A DNA stretch of 64,000 bases, from positions 124,001 through 188,000 of the forward strand of contig NZ_BFAG01000007.1 in the NCBI RefSeq assembly GCF_002897375.1, read 5' to 3'. The notes beneath the pieces are model-generated. The model was not told where the DNA came from, made no database searches, and saw only the letters and a program-made list of their open reading frames with translations. The DNA comes from Deinococcus aerius (GTDB lineage Bacteria; Deinococcota; Deinococci; Deinococcales; Deinococcaceae). Position numbers and translations under genes: made by a program. Below are positions 8,287 to 16,989 of the stretch, one piece after another; the first letter of the stretch is position 1; every line of letters begins with the position of its first letter.

Positions 8287-9588
8287 CTACTTCGGGCCCG
8301 CCGTCACAATGACGATGTTCCCGGGGTCCAGCAGTTCCCTGGCGGCCTGGTTCACCTGATCGAGGGTGACCGCGTTCACCTTGGCCTGGTACTGGGTGAG
8401 TTCGGAAAGCGGCAGCCCGGTGGTGTAAAAGCCCGTGAAGGTGCCCGCCAGCGCGGCGGGGTCGGCGAGACCCACCGTGTAGCTGCTCACGAGCGCGTTC
8501 TTGGCGGTGTTCACCTCGGTCTGGGTCAGGCCGACCTCCCGCACCTGCCCCAGGATCGCCAGGGCCCCCTGCACCGCCCGCTCGGTGTCCCGGGGGTTGG
8601 TCTGCATGACCAGGGTGAAGGGCCCCGCCTCGCGCCCGGCGCTGAAGCCCGAGTACACGCCGTAGGTCAGGCCCTGCTGGTCGCGCAGGGTGGTACCCAG
8701 GCGGCTGGAGAGGGTGTCGCCGCCCAGCACCTGATTCAGGACCAGGCTGGCGTAGTAGCGCGGGTCCCGGCGGTCGATGCTCTGGTAGCCCAGGTACGTG
8801 ACCGCCTGCGTCTTGCCGGGGAGGTCGGGGTTCTGGCGCACCACGCCCGCCGGTTTGCCCACCTCTGGGTAACTCACGGTGGGGGCGGGGCCCTGCGCCG
8901 TCCAGCCGCCCAGCTTCTGGGTGAGGAGCGCCCGGACCGCAGCCGGGTCGAAGTCGCCCACCAGCGTGACCACCGTGGTGTCCGGGCGGTAGTGCGCCTG
9001 GTAGAAGGCGGTCAGGTCGTCCCGGGTCAGCGTGCCCACGCTCTGCGGGGTGGCGAACACCTGCCAGGGGTTGCCCTTGGGGTACACCGTCTTGCGGAAG
9101 ACCTGCTGCGCGACGGTGCCGGGGTCGTCGGCGCTGCGCCTCAGGCCTTGCAGGGCCTGGGCCTGGCTGAGCTTGAACTGCTCTTCCGGGAAGGTGGCGT
9201 TTTGCAGCACGTCCGCGAACACGTCCACCAGGGTGGGGAGGTCCTTTGCCAGCGCCGCCCCGCCGATCTGTACCCCGAAGCGGCTGGCACTCGCCGAGAG
9301 CCCGGCGCCCACGTCGTCCAGGGCGCGGGCCAGGGCCAGCTCGCCCCGCGTCCGCGTGCCCGAGAGCAGGTTGCCCGCCACGAGGTCGGCCACCCCCGCC
9401 TTGTCCTCGGTGTCGAACTCGCGGCCCGCCCGCACGTCGGCGCTCAGGGTCACGGTGGGGGTGCTCGCGTTGCGCAGCAGCAGCACCGTCAGCCCGTTGG
9501 GGAGTTTGATCTCCTCCGGCAGGGTCACCTGCGCCTGCCCGGCGGGGGGCGAGGGGGGCAGGTACTGGGCGACCTGGGCGGGGTCCAC
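8287..9588 (-). CDS. M16 peptidase-like protein, downstream half (probably the C-terminal part of a frameshifted tandem M16 protein)
   Basis: 433 residues from a possible GTG at 9588, but the frame stays open further upstream and joins the previous peptidase coding frame after a one-base shift at 9628-9635. It has the inactive M16 domain fold: LPEEIKLPNGLTVLLLRN, then FSAGREAGPFTLVMQ near the C-terminal half. The first M16 subdomain lacks an HxxEH zinc motif, as expected for the non-catalytic partner. No signal peptide is present, which argues that it is not an independent exported protein. Single-chain bacterial relatives carry an active and an inactive M16 unit joined by a short linker, exactly the order seen here. 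Confidence 0.8.
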   Translation of the reverse strand: MDPAQVAQYLPPSPPAGQAQVTLPEEIKLPNGLTVLLLRNASTPTVTLSADVRAGREFDTEDKAGVADLVAGNLLSGTRTRGELALARALDDVGAGLSASASRFGVQIGGAALAKDLPTLVDVFADVLQNATFPEEQFKLSQAQALQGLRRSADDPGTVAQQVFRKTVYPKGNPWQVFATPQSVGTLTRDDLTAFYQAHYRPDTTVVTLVGDFDPAAVRALLTQKLGGWTAQGPAPTVSYPEVGKPAGVVRQNPDLPGKTQAVTYLGYQSIDRRDPRYYASLVLNQVLGGDTLSSRLGTTLRDQQGLTYGVYSGFSAGREAGPFTLVMQTNPRDTERAVQGALAILGQVREVGLTQTEVNTAKNALVSSYTVGLADPAALAGTFTGFYTTGLPLSELTQYQAKVNAVTLDQVNQAARELLDPGNIVIVTAGPK

Positions 9589-9601
9589 CGGGGGCCCGGC
9601 G

Positions 9602-11023
9602 TTAAAGGCCTCCTGGGTGCCGCCGCTTGGGGGGGGCGCTGCTCTCCTGCCCGGCCTGCGCCTCGGTGGGTTCGAAATAGCCCACGGTGCGGCTGCTGTC
9701 TTGCAGGTACTTCTGCGCCACCCGCTGCACGTCCTGGGGCGTCACCTGGGAGACGGCCTGGAGGAACTTGTCCGTGAAGCGGTAGTCGTTCGCGGTCGTG
9801 GCGTCGTAGCCCAGTTGCGCGGCCTGCGCCTGCAAGGACGTGGTGCCCAGCACCGCGCGGGCGGTGATCTGGGTGCGCGCGCGGGCGACCTCCTCGGCGC
9901 TCGGCGGGGCGCCCCGCATCTCCCCCAGGACGGCCAGCAGCGCCGCGTCCACCTCCTGCGGCGTCCTGCCGGGGGCGGGCGTAAAGCTGAAGTCGTACCA
10001 GCCGCCGCGCCGGAAGGTGGAGGGCAGAGTCCCGCCGTCGGCGGCCAGGCCGCTCTCGAACAGCGCCTGGTAGAGGCGGCTCGTGCGGCCCGAGAGCAGG
10101 ATGTTGTCGAGCACGCTCAGGGCGGGCACGTCCGGGCTGTAGATCCCGGGCAGCGGGTATACCGCCTGCATCAGCGGCGTGGCCCCGGCCTCCCGCAGCA
10201 CGATGGGGGCGCTGGGGTGCGGGTTGCCCAGGGTCGCCTCGACCGTCGGCCCCGCCAGCGGCGCGGAGGTGACGACTGGCCGGGTGCCCGGCGTGCCCAG
10301 CCCCCCGAAATTGGCCTGCACGGCGTCCAATGCCGCCTTCGTGTCGAAGTCGCCCACGATCACCAGCGTGGCGTACTCGGGCGAGTAGTATTTTTTGTAG
10401 TAGGCGCGCACCTTGTCGGCGGTGAAGCCCTCGATGTCCCCCCGCGTGCCGCCCACCGTCAGGCCGTAGGGCGAGTTGGGGAAGGCGGCGGCCTGCACCG
10501 CGCGGCCCAGGCGGTACTCGGGGCTGTTCTCGTCGCCCTCGATCTCGGAGAGGACCACGTTGCGCTCGCCCGCGAGCTTCTCGGGGTCAATTTGCGCGTT
10601 CACCATGCGGTCGGCCTCCAGCGCCAGCACCGCGTTCAGCTTCTCGCGCTCCACCGTCTCGAAGTAGCTCGTCTGGTCGTAGAAGGTGGTCGCGTTGAAA
10701 TCGGCCCCCAGCGCCGAGAGCAGCCGCCCGAACTGCACCGGGCGGTCCGTGGTGCCCTTGAACATCATGTGTTCGAGCTGGTGCGCGATGCCGTTCACGC
10801 CCGGCGCCTCGTTGCGCGAGCCGATCTTGTACTCCACCCGCACGCTGACCACCGGCGCCCCGCGCACCTCCTTGGTGAGCACGGTCAGGCCGTTGTCCAG
10901 CACCGTGCGCCGCACCCCGGCGGTCAGTTGGGGCACGGGCGCGGTGGTCGAGGCTTGGCTCTGTTGGGCCAGGGCGGGTACCCCGGACAGCAGCAGGGCG
11001 GCGGTCAGCAGGATTTGTTTCAT
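9602..11023 (-). CDS. M16 family zinc metallopeptidase, exported, upstream half
   Basis: 473 residues, starting at an ATG preceded by GGAGGAG, with a signal peptide (MKQILLTAALLLSGVPALAQ). The inverted zinc motif HQLEH lies in the first M16 subdomain, with the third ligand Glu in VVLSEIEGDENSPEYRLG about 75 residues later. A second, inactive M16 subdomain follows. The protein digests peptides or misfolded proteins in the cell envelope. Its C terminus (SSAPPKRRHPGGL) looks out of frame: deleting one base in the adjacent G8 run (9628-9635) continues the protein as APPSGGTQEAFNAGPPVDPA into the next gene. The two are best viewed as one gene of about 910 codons that is split in this sequence. Confidence 0.87.
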   Translation of the reverse strand: MKQILLTAALLLSGVPALAQQSQASTTAPVPQLTAGVRRTVLDNGLTVLTKEVRGAPVVSVRVEYKIGSRNEAPGVNGIAHQLEHMMFKGTTDRPVQFGRLLSALGADFNATTFYDQTSYFETVEREKLNAVLALEADRMVNAQIDPEKLAGERNVVLSEIEGDENSPEYRLGRAVQAAAFPNSPYGLTVGGTRGDIEGFTADKVRAYYKKYYSPEYATLVIVGDFDTKAALDAVQANFGGLGTPGTRPVVTSAPLAGPTVEATLGNPHPSAPIVLREAGATPLMQAVYPLPGIYSPDVPALSVLDNILLSGRTSRLYQALFESGLAADGGTLPSTFRRGGWYDFSFTPAPGRTPQEVDAALLAVLGEMRGAPPSAEEVARARTQITARAVLGTTSLQAQAAQLGYDATTANDYRFTDKFLQAVSQVTPQDVQRVAQKYLQDSSRTVGYFEPTEAQAGQESSAPPKRRHPGGL

Positions 11024-11221
11024 GGCTCCTCCGGGGTGGTGTGGTCACCAGCATATCCGGCGGGCAGGCCCCGGGGCGGGAGCCTTACCGGTGGGGTCCT
11101 CCCGTGAGTTTCCGGGGCAGTGGTCAGGAGCCGGCCCGGCACGGTCGGGCCCGGTGGACTGGAGCTCACCCTGAGCCACTTGCCCGGCGGCGGCGGCTCC
11201 TGCTCGTCGTCGCGGACAAAC

Positions 11222-11261
11222 CGCGCTGGGGTGGAAGCGTCGCCACTTCCACCCCAGCGCG
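11222..11261 (-). terminator. Hairpin terminator after HU gene
   Basis: A perfect 16-bp inverted repeat (11222-11237 with 11246-11261, arm CGCGCTGGGGTGGAAG) with an 8-nt loop, starting about 40 bp past the HU stop. On the minus strand it is followed by a short GTTTGT stretch and not a long T run, so it is an intrinsic-terminator-like structure or a strong 3' stabilising stem for the HU message. Confidence 0.65.
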
Positions 11262-11302
11262 TCTGTGAACCGGCAGATGCGGACCGAGGGCCCCGCCGTC
11301 CG

Positions 11303-11734
11303 TCAGGCCCCCTCCCCCGAGCCCCCGCCCAGGCTGCCCCTCAGCGTGGTGGCCGCCTTGAACGCGACCTTGCGCCCCGCCGGAATCTGGATGCGCTCGC
11401 TCGTCCCGGGCCGGACCCCGCTGCGGGCCGCCGTCTCGCGCACGGAGAGCGTGCCCAGGCCCGGGAGCCCCACGCTCTGCCCCTGGCGCAGGGCCTCGAC
11501 GACCGCCCCGATCATGGCGTCCACGGCGAGGTTGGCCTGCCCCTTGCTCAGGCTGGTGTTTTTGGCGACGTGTTCGGCGAGGTTGGCCTTCCCCAGCCGC
11601 CCGACATCCCGGGCGCCCGTCTTGGTAACGGGGGCGTTCACGGCGGGGTCCCCCTGGCCCGCCGCCGCGAGGGTGGCGTCGTCGAGCAGCGTCTGCGTCT
11701 TGGCCTTCTTGAGCTTCTCGTTCTTCTGCGCCAT
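11303..11734 (-). CDS. Histone-like DNA-binding protein HU, deinococcal type
   Basis: 143-residue nucleoid protein. The ATG at 11734 follows AAGGAGG. Residues 1-45 are an extension beyond the usual 90-residue HU: a Lys-rich start ([14 protein letters not shown]) and then an unusual neutral Ala/Asp/Gly-rich linker. The HU fold begins at [20 protein letters not shown], and the DNA-gripping arm contains [19 protein letters not shown] with the Pro at the arm tip (IQIPAG). D. radiodurans HU has an N-terminal extension too, but Lys/Ala/Pro-rich. The arm and core match the deinococcal type closely, which supports the genus assignment. A strong hairpin follows the gene. Confidence 0.93.
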   Translation of the reverse strand: MAQKNEKLKKAKTQTLLDDATLAAAGQGDPAVNAPVTKTGARDVGRLGKANLAEHVAKNTSLSKGQANLAVDAMIGAVVEALRQGQSVGLPGLGTLSVRETAARSGVRPGTSERIQIPAGRKVAFKAATTLRGSLGGGSGEGA

Positions 11735-12222
11735 AGGGAGCCTCCTTCCCGCCATCTTGCGGGCCAGTGCCCGGCCAGGGGAAGGCGACGCGGGCGACAC
11801 TTCAGACTTGCTCAAGCTGGCCCGGCTGCTGCTCGTCACCCCCGCCGCGCATGGCAACCTGTGGCCCGTGATCCCGGTGCGGTCGCAGGTCCGCACGCCG
11901 CACCCCGGTCCTGACGGCTTGCCCGCCGGTATACCCCCATCAGGGGCATTGCGGCTCGAAAAGCCCGTGTGGGCCGATCCTGAGGCGTTTGGTTCGCTTT
12001 GCTCAAGACGCCCACGCCTCATTTGTGCCGAAGCAGTGACGCTTTGCCGGATACCGTTTCCCTGGCGATGACAGCGGGTCCAGGGGGGAGCCGAAGGTCT
12101 GGTCGCGTCCGTCCCACACCTCCTATGGCAAAGGCTCCGATGCTGACTTCCACCACTCTCCCCGGCCCCCGGCGGCCCGGCGCCCCCCCGTTCCCTGCGC
12201 GGACCCGGCAGGAGCGGCCCTG
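11735..12222. other. 488-bp divergent intergenic region between HU and diguanylate cyclase
   Basis: It must hold the promoters of HU (minus strand) and of the GGDEF gene (plus strand). No sequence close to consensus was found on either strand by eye, no palindromic radiation-response motif is present, and the short open frames are not convincing. Confidence 0.4.
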
Positions 12223-13269
12223 ATGCGCGGCGCCCTGGGCTGGCTGCGCCGGGTCGAGCCGCCCCAGATTCTCCTGTGGGTGCCGCTGCTGGCCGCGCTG
12301 GTCGTCGTGGCGATCCTCACCACGCTCCACCGCACCACCCCGATCTACTCGGCCATCCTGGCCTTTATCGTGGCGTTCGACCTGCTCGCCCTGTGCGGTC
12401 CCCCCCGGCTGAGGTCGGGCCTGCTGCGGGCCGCGCCCCTGACCTACGCGGTGACGCTCCTGACGGGCTGGCTGGTCGCCCTGTATGTCCTGCCGGGGCA
12501 CCCCGCCACGCCCCTGGTGCGGCTCTCCATCATTCTGTACACGACGATCATCTACGTCTTCTTCTTCGTGCGCTACCCCCCGCGCGCCGCCAGCCTGTGG
12601 TCGGGCGCGGCGCTCGCCGCCTTTGTCCTCGGCACGCTGCCGCATTCCGCGCGCACCCTGGGCGGGGTGGGCGCCTTTGACGGGGCCGCCCTGCCCCTCA
12701 CCCTGCTCTTTGCCCACGGCTCGCTCATCCTGGTGCTGCGGTCCTTCGGCCTGACGCGGGATCAGCTCGCGCAGGCCCAGGCCGGGATGCAGGCGATGTA
12801 CGACCTGGCGCACCGCGACGCCCTGACCGGGCTGCCCAACCGCCGGGCGCTGGAGCAGGACCTGGACCGCACCGTGCAGGGGGAGCCGGGCGGAGTCCTG
12901 CTCGCGGTGATCGACGTGGACGGCCTGAAGCGGGTGAACGACACCCTGGGGCACGCCGCGGGGGACGACCTGCTGCGCCGCTTCGCCCTGGGCTTTGCCC
13001 GCAACACCGTCTCGGCGGGCCGCGCCTACCGGATCAGCGGGGACGAGTTCGCGCTGCTGCTCCCGGGCGCGGGGTCGGAGGAGGCCCGGCGCCTGGTCGA
13101 GGACGTGACCCGGGGGGTCCGCAAAACGTATCCCCAGGCGGGGGCCAGCGTGGGGACGGCGCGCCATCAGCCGGGGGAGTCGGCGAGTGGGTGGCTGTCC
13201 CGGGCCGACCGCGCCATGTACCGGCACAAGAAGCGCAGCCAGGAGGAGGGCGCGCCGCCCGCCCGCTAG
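12223..13269 (+). CDS. Membrane-bound diguanylate cyclase (GGDEF domain)
   Basis: 348 residues. The start ATG has GGAG about 10 nt upstream. The first 170 residues are hydrophobic, with five or six membrane helices (for example [16 protein letters not shown] and [15 protein letters not shown]). A GGDEF domain follows, starting [18 protein letters not shown]. The active-site loop reads SGDEF near residue 270, one change from GGDEF; the last four residues that bind GTP and metal are kept, and variants of this first position are often active. No RxxD inhibitory site is seen five residues ahead of it. It would make cyclic di-GMP from GTP at the membrane in response to an unknown signal. A cNMP-binding-domain protein starts 89 bp downstream. 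Confidence 0.88.
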   Translation: MRGALGWLRRVEPPQILLWVPLLAALVVVAILTTLHRTTPIYSAILAFIVAFDLLALCGPPRLRSGLLRAAPLTYAVTLLTGWLVALYVLPGHPATPLVRLSIILYTTIIYVFFFVRYPPRAASLWSGAALAAFVLGTLPHSARTLGGVGAFDGAALPLTLLFAHGSLILVLRSFGLTRDQLAQAQAGMQAMYDLAHRDALTGLPNRRALEQDLDRTVQGEPGGVLLAVIDVDGLKRVNDTLGHAAGDDLLRRFALGFARNTVSAGRAYRISGDEFALLLPGAGSEEARRLVEDVTRGVRKTYPQAGASVGTARHQPGESASGWLSRADRAMYRHKKRSQEEGAPPAR

Positions 13270-13358
13270 GGGTGTCCCAGGCCGTTTTCTCCGGCGGCCC
13301 CCGGCCTTACGGTGGGGACGGCCCGGCCCCTTCCGGGCCCTTCGCCCCGGAGGACCCC

Positions 13359-15026
13359 ATGATCACCCCCGATGTCCTGCGCGCTGTTCCCCTGTTTGCT
13401 GGCCTCGGCGAGACCGCCCTGCACGAGGTCGCCCAGGCCGCCGCCGACGTGCGGCTCAATCCCGGCGAGTGGCTGGTGCAGGAGGGCGACACCCCCGCCT
13501 TCTTCGTCCTCCTGGAGGGTGACCTGGAGGTCACCAAGACGGCGGGCGGCGAGGAACACGTCATCAACACCTACCGCCCCGGCGACTCGTTCGGCGAGCT
13601 GCCCCTGCTGCTGGGCTCGGGGGCCGTCGCCAACCTGCGCGCCCTCGCGCCCGCGCGTGTGGTGCGTCTGGAGGCGCCCGACTTTCACACCCTGCTCGCC
13701 CGCTCGGACGCGGTGGCCTCGCGGATTCTGCGCAACATGGCCCGGCGGGTGGGGGACCTGCAGCGCTTCGCGGTGGAGGCGCCGCAGAACATGGCGCTCC
13801 TGGTCGGCGGCAGCGACGACCTGGCGTGCTACGGGCTGCGCGAGCTGCTGTCGCGCAACCAGGTTCTCTTCCGCTGGCTCGACCCGGGGGACCCCACCCT
13901 GGCGGCGCAGATTCCGGCGGAGGTCGCCGGGGGTGCCCTGCCCGCCGTGGTGCTGCCGGACGGGACGGTGCTGCGCCGCCCCCGCCCGCGCGAACTCGCC
14001 GGGCGGGTCGGCCTGCAGGTCACCCCCGGGCGCGCCGAGTACGACGTGGTGATCCTGGGGGGCGGCCCGGCGGGGCTGGCGGCGGCGGTCTACGGGGCCT
14101 CCGAGGGGCTGTGTACCCTGCTGGTGGAGAAGCAGGCCCCGGGCGGGCAGGCGGGGGCGAGCAGCCGCATCGAGAACTACCTGGGTTTTCCCACCGGGCT
14201 CAGCGGGGACGAGCTGAGCGCCCGCGCCCTGCGCCAGGCCCGCCGCTTCGGCGCCGAGGTGGTCACCACCCGCGAGGCGACCGCCCTGCGCCCGGGCGCG
14301 GACGCGCACACGGTGGTCCTCGACGGCGGCGAGGAGGTGCGGGCCCGGACGGTCGTGCTCGCCACCGGGGTCGAGTGGCGCACGCTGCCCCTGCCCGGGG
14401 CGGGAACCCTGACCGGGCGGGGGGTGTGGTACGGGGCGGCCAGGACCGAGGCCCCCTCCACCCGCGGCAAGGACGTGTACCTGATCGGCGGCGGCAACTC
14501 GGCCGGGCAGGCGGCGATGTACTTCGCCAACTACGCGCGGCGCGTCACCCTGCTGATTCGCGCCGACCGGGTGGAGAAGGGCATGTCCCAGTACCTGATC
14601 GACCAGCTTCGGGGCAAGGCGAACGTCCGGCTCTGCGTCAACCGCGAGGTCGTGGCGCTCCACGGGCAGACCCACCTCTCGGGCATCACAGTGCGCGACA
14701 CCGTCACCGGGCGCGAGGAGGAGGTCGAGACCGACGCCCTCTTCGTCTTCATCGGGGCGGACGCGCGCACGGACTGGTTGCCGGAGGTGGTCGCCCGCGA
14801 CGGGCGCGGGTACGTTCAGGCGGGGCGGGGCGTTCCGCGTGAACGCTGGCCGCTCGGGCGCGACCCTTTCCTGCTCGAAACGAGTGTGCCGGGCGTCTTC
14901 GTGGCGGGGGATGTCCGCAGCGGCTCAATCAAACGGGTGGCGTCCGGGGTGGGGGAGGGCAGCATGGCGATTGCCCTGATCCACCAGTACCTCGCCCTGG
15001 GTGAGCCGGACAACCGCGCGCCGTAA
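13359..15026 (+). CDS. Cyclic-nucleotide-binding domain fused to thioredoxin-reductase-like FAD oxidoreductase
   Basis: 555 residues from the ATG at 13359, which follows GGAGG. Residues 1-140 form a cNMP-binding beta-barrel (GETALHEVAQAAADVRLNPG, then FGELPLLLGSGAVANLRALA with the phosphate-binding-cassette position). Residues 220-555 are FAD/NAD(P) domains: VILGGGPAGLAAAVYG for FAD and VYLIGGGNSAGQAAMYFAN for NAD(P). The CxxC redox pair of true thioredoxin reductase is absent: the expected place reads GVWYGAARTEAPS. So it cannot reduce thioredoxin by the usual route and may act on another acceptor under nucleotide control. The gene may be co-transcribed with the upstream diguanylate cyclase. 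Confidence 0.88.
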   Translation: MITPDVLRAVPLFAGLGETALHEVAQAAADVRLNPGEWLVQEGDTPAFFVLLEGDLEVTKTAGGEEHVINTYRPGDSFGELPLLLGSGAVANLRALAPARVVRLEAPDFHTLLARSDAVASRILRNMARRVGDLQRFAVEAPQNMALLVGGSDDLACYGLRELLSRNQVLFRWLDPGDPTLAAQIPAEVAGGALPAVVLPDGTVLRRPRPRELAGRVGLQVTPGRAEYDVVILGGGPAGLAAAVYGASEGLCTLLVEKQAPGGQAGASSRIENYLGFPTGLSGDELSARALRQARRFGAEVVTTREATALRPGADAHTVVLDGGEEVRARTVVLATGVEWRTLPLPGAGTLTGRGVWYGAARTEAPSTRGKDVYLIGGGNSAGQAAMYFANYARRVTLLIRADRVEKGMSQYLIDQLRGKANVRLCVNREVVALHGQTHLSGITVRDTVTGREEEVETDALFVFIGADARTDWLPEVVARDGRGYVQAGRGVPRERWPLGRDPFLLETSVPGVFVAGDVRSGSIKRVASGVGEGSMAIALIHQYLALGEPDNRAP

Positions 15027-15211
15027 TTTCCCGCTGCCTGTCGCTGCTCCCTGTGGGAGTTCCCGCCGGATGGGGCGAGGCTTACAAGGCCTGCCGCCCT
15101 GAGCGTGGGGTGGAACGCTCCAGTTGCACTCAGAAGAACACCCCTGTTGCGCTCCGCCCTCCACGTGCGCCGTCCCTGAACCTTCCCCGGCTGTCCCCGG
15201 CAGAACACGCG

Positions 15212-15964
15212 TCAGTTCTCGTAGGTGTTGCCCGCCAGGTCCACCCCGCGCGCCAGCCACAGCTTGTGCCCGGGATTTCGCTCCGGGATGATCCGCGCGG
15301 TGGTGGGGAAGTACCGCATGGTGTACCCGGCGCGGCGGAAGTCGGAGGTATTCGCCCGCGCGCCGTGAACGATCCGTGCCTCGTGCAGGCTGGCCTCGTT
15401 GGGCTCCAGGGTGAAGAACACGGCCTTGCTCTCGTCGATGGCCTCGGGCCTGATCCGCTGCTCGAAGCCCGCGAAGTTCTCCTCCTTGCCCTCCTTCTCG
15501 TACTCGGAAAACCCGTTCGTGTGGGTGCCCGGCAGGACGCCCATCGAGCCGTTTTCCGGGAAGACGCGGTCCAGGGCCAGCCAGACGGTGCAGATGCCCG
15601 CCATGTCCGAGATGCGGCCCTCCCAGTACGCGCTGTCCTCATGCCAGGGCGTCGCCTTGCCCGTGCGCGGCTCCTTGGAGATGAAGTGGCTGGCCCACAG
15701 CCCGATGTTCGGCCCGGTCAGCGGTTCGACGAGGTCGAGCACCTCCGGCGCGAGCAGGAATTCCAGCAGGCGCTCGTCCCGGGTGTGCGGCATGTCGAGG
15801 TTCGCCGCCCCGTACCGCTCCAGGTTCTCCTCGAAGATGGCCCTCAGCCGCTCGAACTTCTCCGGCGCGAACACCGGCTGGTGAAAGAGCGTGTAGCCCT
15901 CGCGCTCGTACTGCTCGATCTGCCCGGGGGTGAGACGGCCCGCCTTGTTCGCCTCGTTCGTCAT
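15212..15964 (-). CDS. Phytanoyl-CoA dioxygenase (PhyH) family protein
   Basis: 250-residue Fe(II)/2-oxoglutarate dioxygenase. The ATG at 15964 has CTGGAGG upstream; the longer open frame is antisense to the AraC gene. The iron facial triad is visible as H108-E-D110 in WHEDSAYW and the distal H200 in ARIVHGARAN; the 2-oxoglutarate-binding Arg is likely the one in YTMRYFPTT. Length matches the bacterial PhyH family (about 250-290). It hydroxylates an unknown small molecule. It is divergent from an AraC regulator, with 83 bp between the starts, so the pair is probably a regulator and its target. Confidence 0.9.
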   Translation of the reverse strand: MTNEANKAGRLTPGQIEQYEREGYTLFHQPVFAPEKFERLRAIFEENLERYGAANLDMPHTRDERLLEFLLAPEVLDLVEPLTGPNIGLWASHFISKEPRTGKATPWHEDSAYWEGRISDMAGICTVWLALDRVFPENGSMGVLPGTHTNGFSEYEKEGKEENFAGFEQRIRPEAIDESKAVFFTLEPNEASLHEARIVHGARANTSDFRRAGYTMRYFPTTARIIPERNPGHKLWLARGVDLAGNTYEN

Positions 15965-16012
15965 CCCTTTGCCTCCAGAGGCCCAGCTTAGGAGCGCAGG
16001 CGCTGCCCCGTC

Positions 16013-16041
16013 TTGCGGGCAGGAAACGGGCTTTGTACTGT
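16013..16041 (+). promoter_or_regulatory. Putative leaderless promoter of the AraC gene
   Basis: TTGCGG (16013-16018), a 17-bp spacer and TACTGT (16036-16041), ending 6 nt before the ATG at 16048. No ribosome-binding site is present, so transcription would begin at or next to the start codon. The same TACTGT-N6-ATG pattern precedes the Nudix gene. Confidence 0.5.
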
Positions 16042-16047
16042 GTCGAC

Positions 16048-16917
16048 ATGACGGTGCCCCGCCTTCAATTCGAGCGGGTCGCGCCCGGGCGGGTCTTTCA
16101 CGCGGCGGTCGTCCTCGCCCGCCCGGGCCGGGGGGTGGCCGCCCACCGCCACGACTTCTGGGAACTCTTCGTGGTGAATGGGGGCGCGGGAACCCATCTG
16201 GTGGGCGGAAGGGTCTTCCCGCTGATCCCCGGCGACCTCGTGCTGGTGAGGCCGGAGGACGAGCACGCCATCGAGGCGGCGCCGGACGACCAGCTTCATT
16301 TCGTGAATGTGGCAATTCCTGACCGTGCCTGGCGTGACTTCATCGCCTGGGCTGGACTTCAGGGGACGTTGGGGCAGTGGTCGGCTGTTGAGGGGCCGCC
16401 GACCGTCGCCTTGTCCACCGAGCGGCGGGGCGAGTGCGCCGAAGCCTTTCGCCTGGCGCTGCGGGCGTATGCACAGTCGCCCGACGCGCTCGCGCTGTGC
16501 CGGTTCCTCGGCGCGGTCCTGCCGCTGCTGGGGCCGGGACCGGCGGCGATTGAGCCTGTCGGGCCTCCCTGGCTGTCCCGCGCCCTGGACAGGCTGCGCG
16601 AGCCCGAGCACCTGCGTGCCGGGGTGCCGCGGCTGCTCGAACTCTCGGGGGTCAGCGCGACACACCTGGCGCGGGTCGTGCGGGACATTCACGGCCTGAC
16701 CCCCACGGAACTGGTGAACGAGCGGCGGCTGGTGCGGGCCGCGGAACTCCTCACGACCACCCCTGCCGAGGTGATTGATATTGCCTCGGGGTGCGGTTTC
16801 GAGAACCTGTCCCACTTCTACCGGCTGTTCAAGCGGCGCTACGGCAGGCCGCCGGGGGCTTTTCGCCTCGCGGCCCGCGCCGCCGTCGCGCCCTACCAGC
16901 CGGGGGGTGAGAACTGA
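16048..16917 (+). CDS. AraC family transcriptional regulator with cupin sensor domain
   Basis: 289 residues from the ATG at 16048. A TTG at 16033 is possible but lies inside the likely promoter. Residues 15-110 form a cupin sensor with the metal/sugar-binding signature HRHDFWELFVVNGG. The last 100 residues hold two helix-turn-helix units; the second ends in the AraC signature IASGCGFENLSHFYRLFKRR followed by YGRPPGAFR. Regulators of this architecture commonly sense sugars or other small molecules. The divergent PhyH dioxygenase is the obvious target. It is likely leaderless. Confidence 0.9.
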   Translation: MTVPRLQFERVAPGRVFHAAVVLARPGRGVAAHRHDFWELFVVNGGAGTHLVGGRVFPLIPGDLVLVRPEDEHAIEAAPDDQLHFVNVAIPDRAWRDFIAWAGLQGTLGQWSAVEGPPTVALSTERRGECAEAFRLALRAYAQSPDALALCRFLGAVLPLLGPGPAAIEPVGPPWLSRALDRLREPEHLRAGVPRLLELSGVSATHLARVVRDIHGLTPTELVNERRLVRAAELLTTTPAEVIDIASGCGFENLSHFYRLFKRRYGRPPGAFRLAARAAVAPYQPGGEN

Positions 16918-16978
16918 CCGCTGGGGAGACACGGGTTGCCTCTCTGGCTCGCGGTCTGGCCTTGAAGGGGAGGCCCCG

Positions 16979-16984
16979 TAGCAT
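16979..16984 (+). promoter_or_regulatory. Putative -10 box for leaderless phosphotransferase gene
   Basis: TAGCAT followed by 5 nt and the ATG at 16990. No ribosome-binding site sits at a normal distance; the GGGG next to the ATG is too close. No good -35 is seen. Confidence 0.35.
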
Positions 16985-16989
16985 GGGGC

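Noticed and set aside
9628..9635. Programmed frameshifting as the sole explanation for the M16 split
   Set aside because: No slippery heptamer with a downstream stimulatory structure was seen; a homopolymer length error or mutation is simpler, so programmed shifting is left only as a possibility.
11735..12222. Radiation/desiccation response palindrome upstream of HU
   Set aside because: No match to the TTATG-N-CATAA type palindrome could be found in this gap.
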